From NCBI GenBank assembly GCA_016199985.1, contig JACQFQ010000004.1, positions 1 through 64,000 of the forward strand: a DNA stretch of 64,000 nt. Reading direction: 5' to 3'. The stretch is from Verrucomicrobiota bacterium (GTDB taxonomy: Bacteria; Verrucomicrobiota; Verrucomicrobiia; Limisphaerales; UBA11320). Every line of letters begins with the position of its first letter. Positions within the stretch are counted from its first letter, which is position 1. Both the position numbers and the translations under genes were made by a program. The notes beneath the pieces were generated by a model. The model did not search any database. It had not been told where the DNA came from and saw nothing but the letters and a program-made list of their open reading frames with translations. Of the stretch, positions 63,360 to 64,000 are shown in pieces.

Positions 63360-64000
63360 GTGTGAATGCCAGCCAACAAGTAAAACGTCTTGCCGACCTC
63401 GCCACCATTGAGCGTGATGGCATCGCACCTGGATCAATAAAATCCGGCACTCTGTCTGTTGGATTAGAGAACATAACCGGGGATGGAGAATTTTTTGGAG
63501 TTGGCCCAGTAGAGGCGGGACAACTTGCCAGCACAAAATTTTCGTTCTCCTCGAAGCATTTGCTCTACGGAAAACTCCGCCCTTACCTGCGAAAGATAGC
63601 ACGTCCAGATTTTGATGGCATTTGCAGCACGGACATTCTTCCAATTCTACCAAGTCCAGAGATCGACCGTAATTTCCTGTTCCACTACCTCCGCCAGGAC
63701 GTCATGATCGCAAGAGCGAACTCGCTGACCTCGGGGGCAAATCTCCCGCGACTCAGTCCAAGGTCGCTTGCAGAGTTTCCAATTCCGCTTTTGCCCATTG
63801 CAGAGCAACAGCGGATCGCGGCCATCCTGGACAGAGCCGAGTCTTTGAGGGCCAAGCGCCGCCAAGCCCTCGCCAAACTCGACTCCCTTACCCAATCCAT
63901 CTTTGTCGACGTCTTCGGCGATCTGAATACCAATCCGAAATCTTGGCCGATGAGAGACATCGGATGGGCCGTTCGCGTTGAAGGAGGTTTTGCCTTCAAG
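63356..64000 (+). CDS. hsdS: Type I restriction-modification specificity subunit S (partial, cut by window end)
   Basis: The frame begins at GTG (63356), inside the hsdM stop (GTGA overlap), and stays open for 215 codons to the window end. The first target-recognition domain runs to about residue 145: the N-terminal [17 protein letters not shown], a mid segment [30 protein letters not shown], and [41 protein letters not shown]. The last is the conserved helical spacer, ending [13 protein letters not shown]. The second recognition domain then starts [19 protein letters not shown]. HsdS fixes the DNA target for both M and R. Specificity cannot be read here. Confidence 0.9.
   Translation, partial: MSVNASQQVKRLADLATIERDGIAPGSIKSGTLSVGLENITGDGEFFGVGPVEAGQLASTKFSFSSKHLLYGKLRPYLRKIARPDFDGICSTDILPILPSPEIDRNFLFHYLRQDVMIARANSLTSGANLPRLSPRSLAEFPIPLLPIAEQQRIAAILDRAESLRAKRRQALAKLDSLTQSIFVDVFGDLNTNPKSWPMRDIGWAVRVEGGFAFK

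Overview
The window is GC-rich bacterial chromosome, most likely from a member of the Verrucomicrobiota. This rests on gene content, since there is no rRNA here. It carries three DUF1080 (3-keto-disaccharide hydrolase-type) secreted proteins, a PVC-type membrane-bound dehydrogenase with a C-terminal cytochrome c domain, a GloVer tandem-repeat protein, a PEP-CTERM anchored metalloprotease, a DUF1559-like pseudopilin and Gfo/Idh/MocA plus EamA genes. This mix is typical of Verrucomicrobiota and related PVC bacteria.

Layout. 0-1.2 kb: a perfect 7-bp tandem repeat, little else, and a DUF1801 gene. 1.2-7.6 kb: a tight, partly overlapping operon (double DUF1080, Gfo/Idh oxidoreductase, EamA transporter, homocysteine-methyltransferase-like protein, zinc-motif-less ROK kinase, AgaI-like amino-sugar-phosphate deaminase), probably for modified or amino sugars. 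7.6-9.6 kb: small proteins and another DUF1080. 9.6-14.5 kb: a MacA/MacB-type export system with two FtsX-type permeases. 14.5-21.5 kb: mostly minus-strand housekeeping genes (glycosyltransferase, RsmB-like, FmdB-like, cysteine desulfurase, Ppx/GppA, malate dehydrogenase), interrupted by a candidate structured RNA on the plus strand. 21.5-22.5 kb: a GxxExxY nuclease-fold gene bracketed by inverted-repeat elements. 22.5-31.3 kb: PVC cytochrome, PEP-CTERM protease, a dgcA-dgcN-like pair, DUF1080, purF. 31.4-36 kb: a complete livKHMGF branched-chain amino-acid ABC operon. 36-47 kb: pseudopilin, solitary nuoD, a methyltransferase, tRNA-Asp, a GloVer protein, ceramidase-like, FHA membrane protein, esterase, transaldolase. 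47-52.7 kb: a signalling cluster (HEAT, pseudo-receiver-HDOD, receiver-DUF4388, small protein, CvpA-like). 52.8-55.5 kb: scpA-scpB-pheA.

56.5-64 kb is the most interesting part: a type I restriction-modification locus (hsdR, a small unknown gene, hsdM, and hsdS cut by the window end). Immediately upstream lies a gene for a sigma-54 activator with an RtcR/CARF-like N-terminal sensor. A near-consensus -24/-12 sigma-54 promoter sits between the activator gene and hsdR, correctly placed for a leader that carries the hsdR ribosome-binding site. The sequence therefore suggests a defence operon that is transcriptionally gated by a ligand-sensing sigma-54 activator, with an extra translationally coupled small protein. 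This is not the usual constitutive hsdRMS layout.
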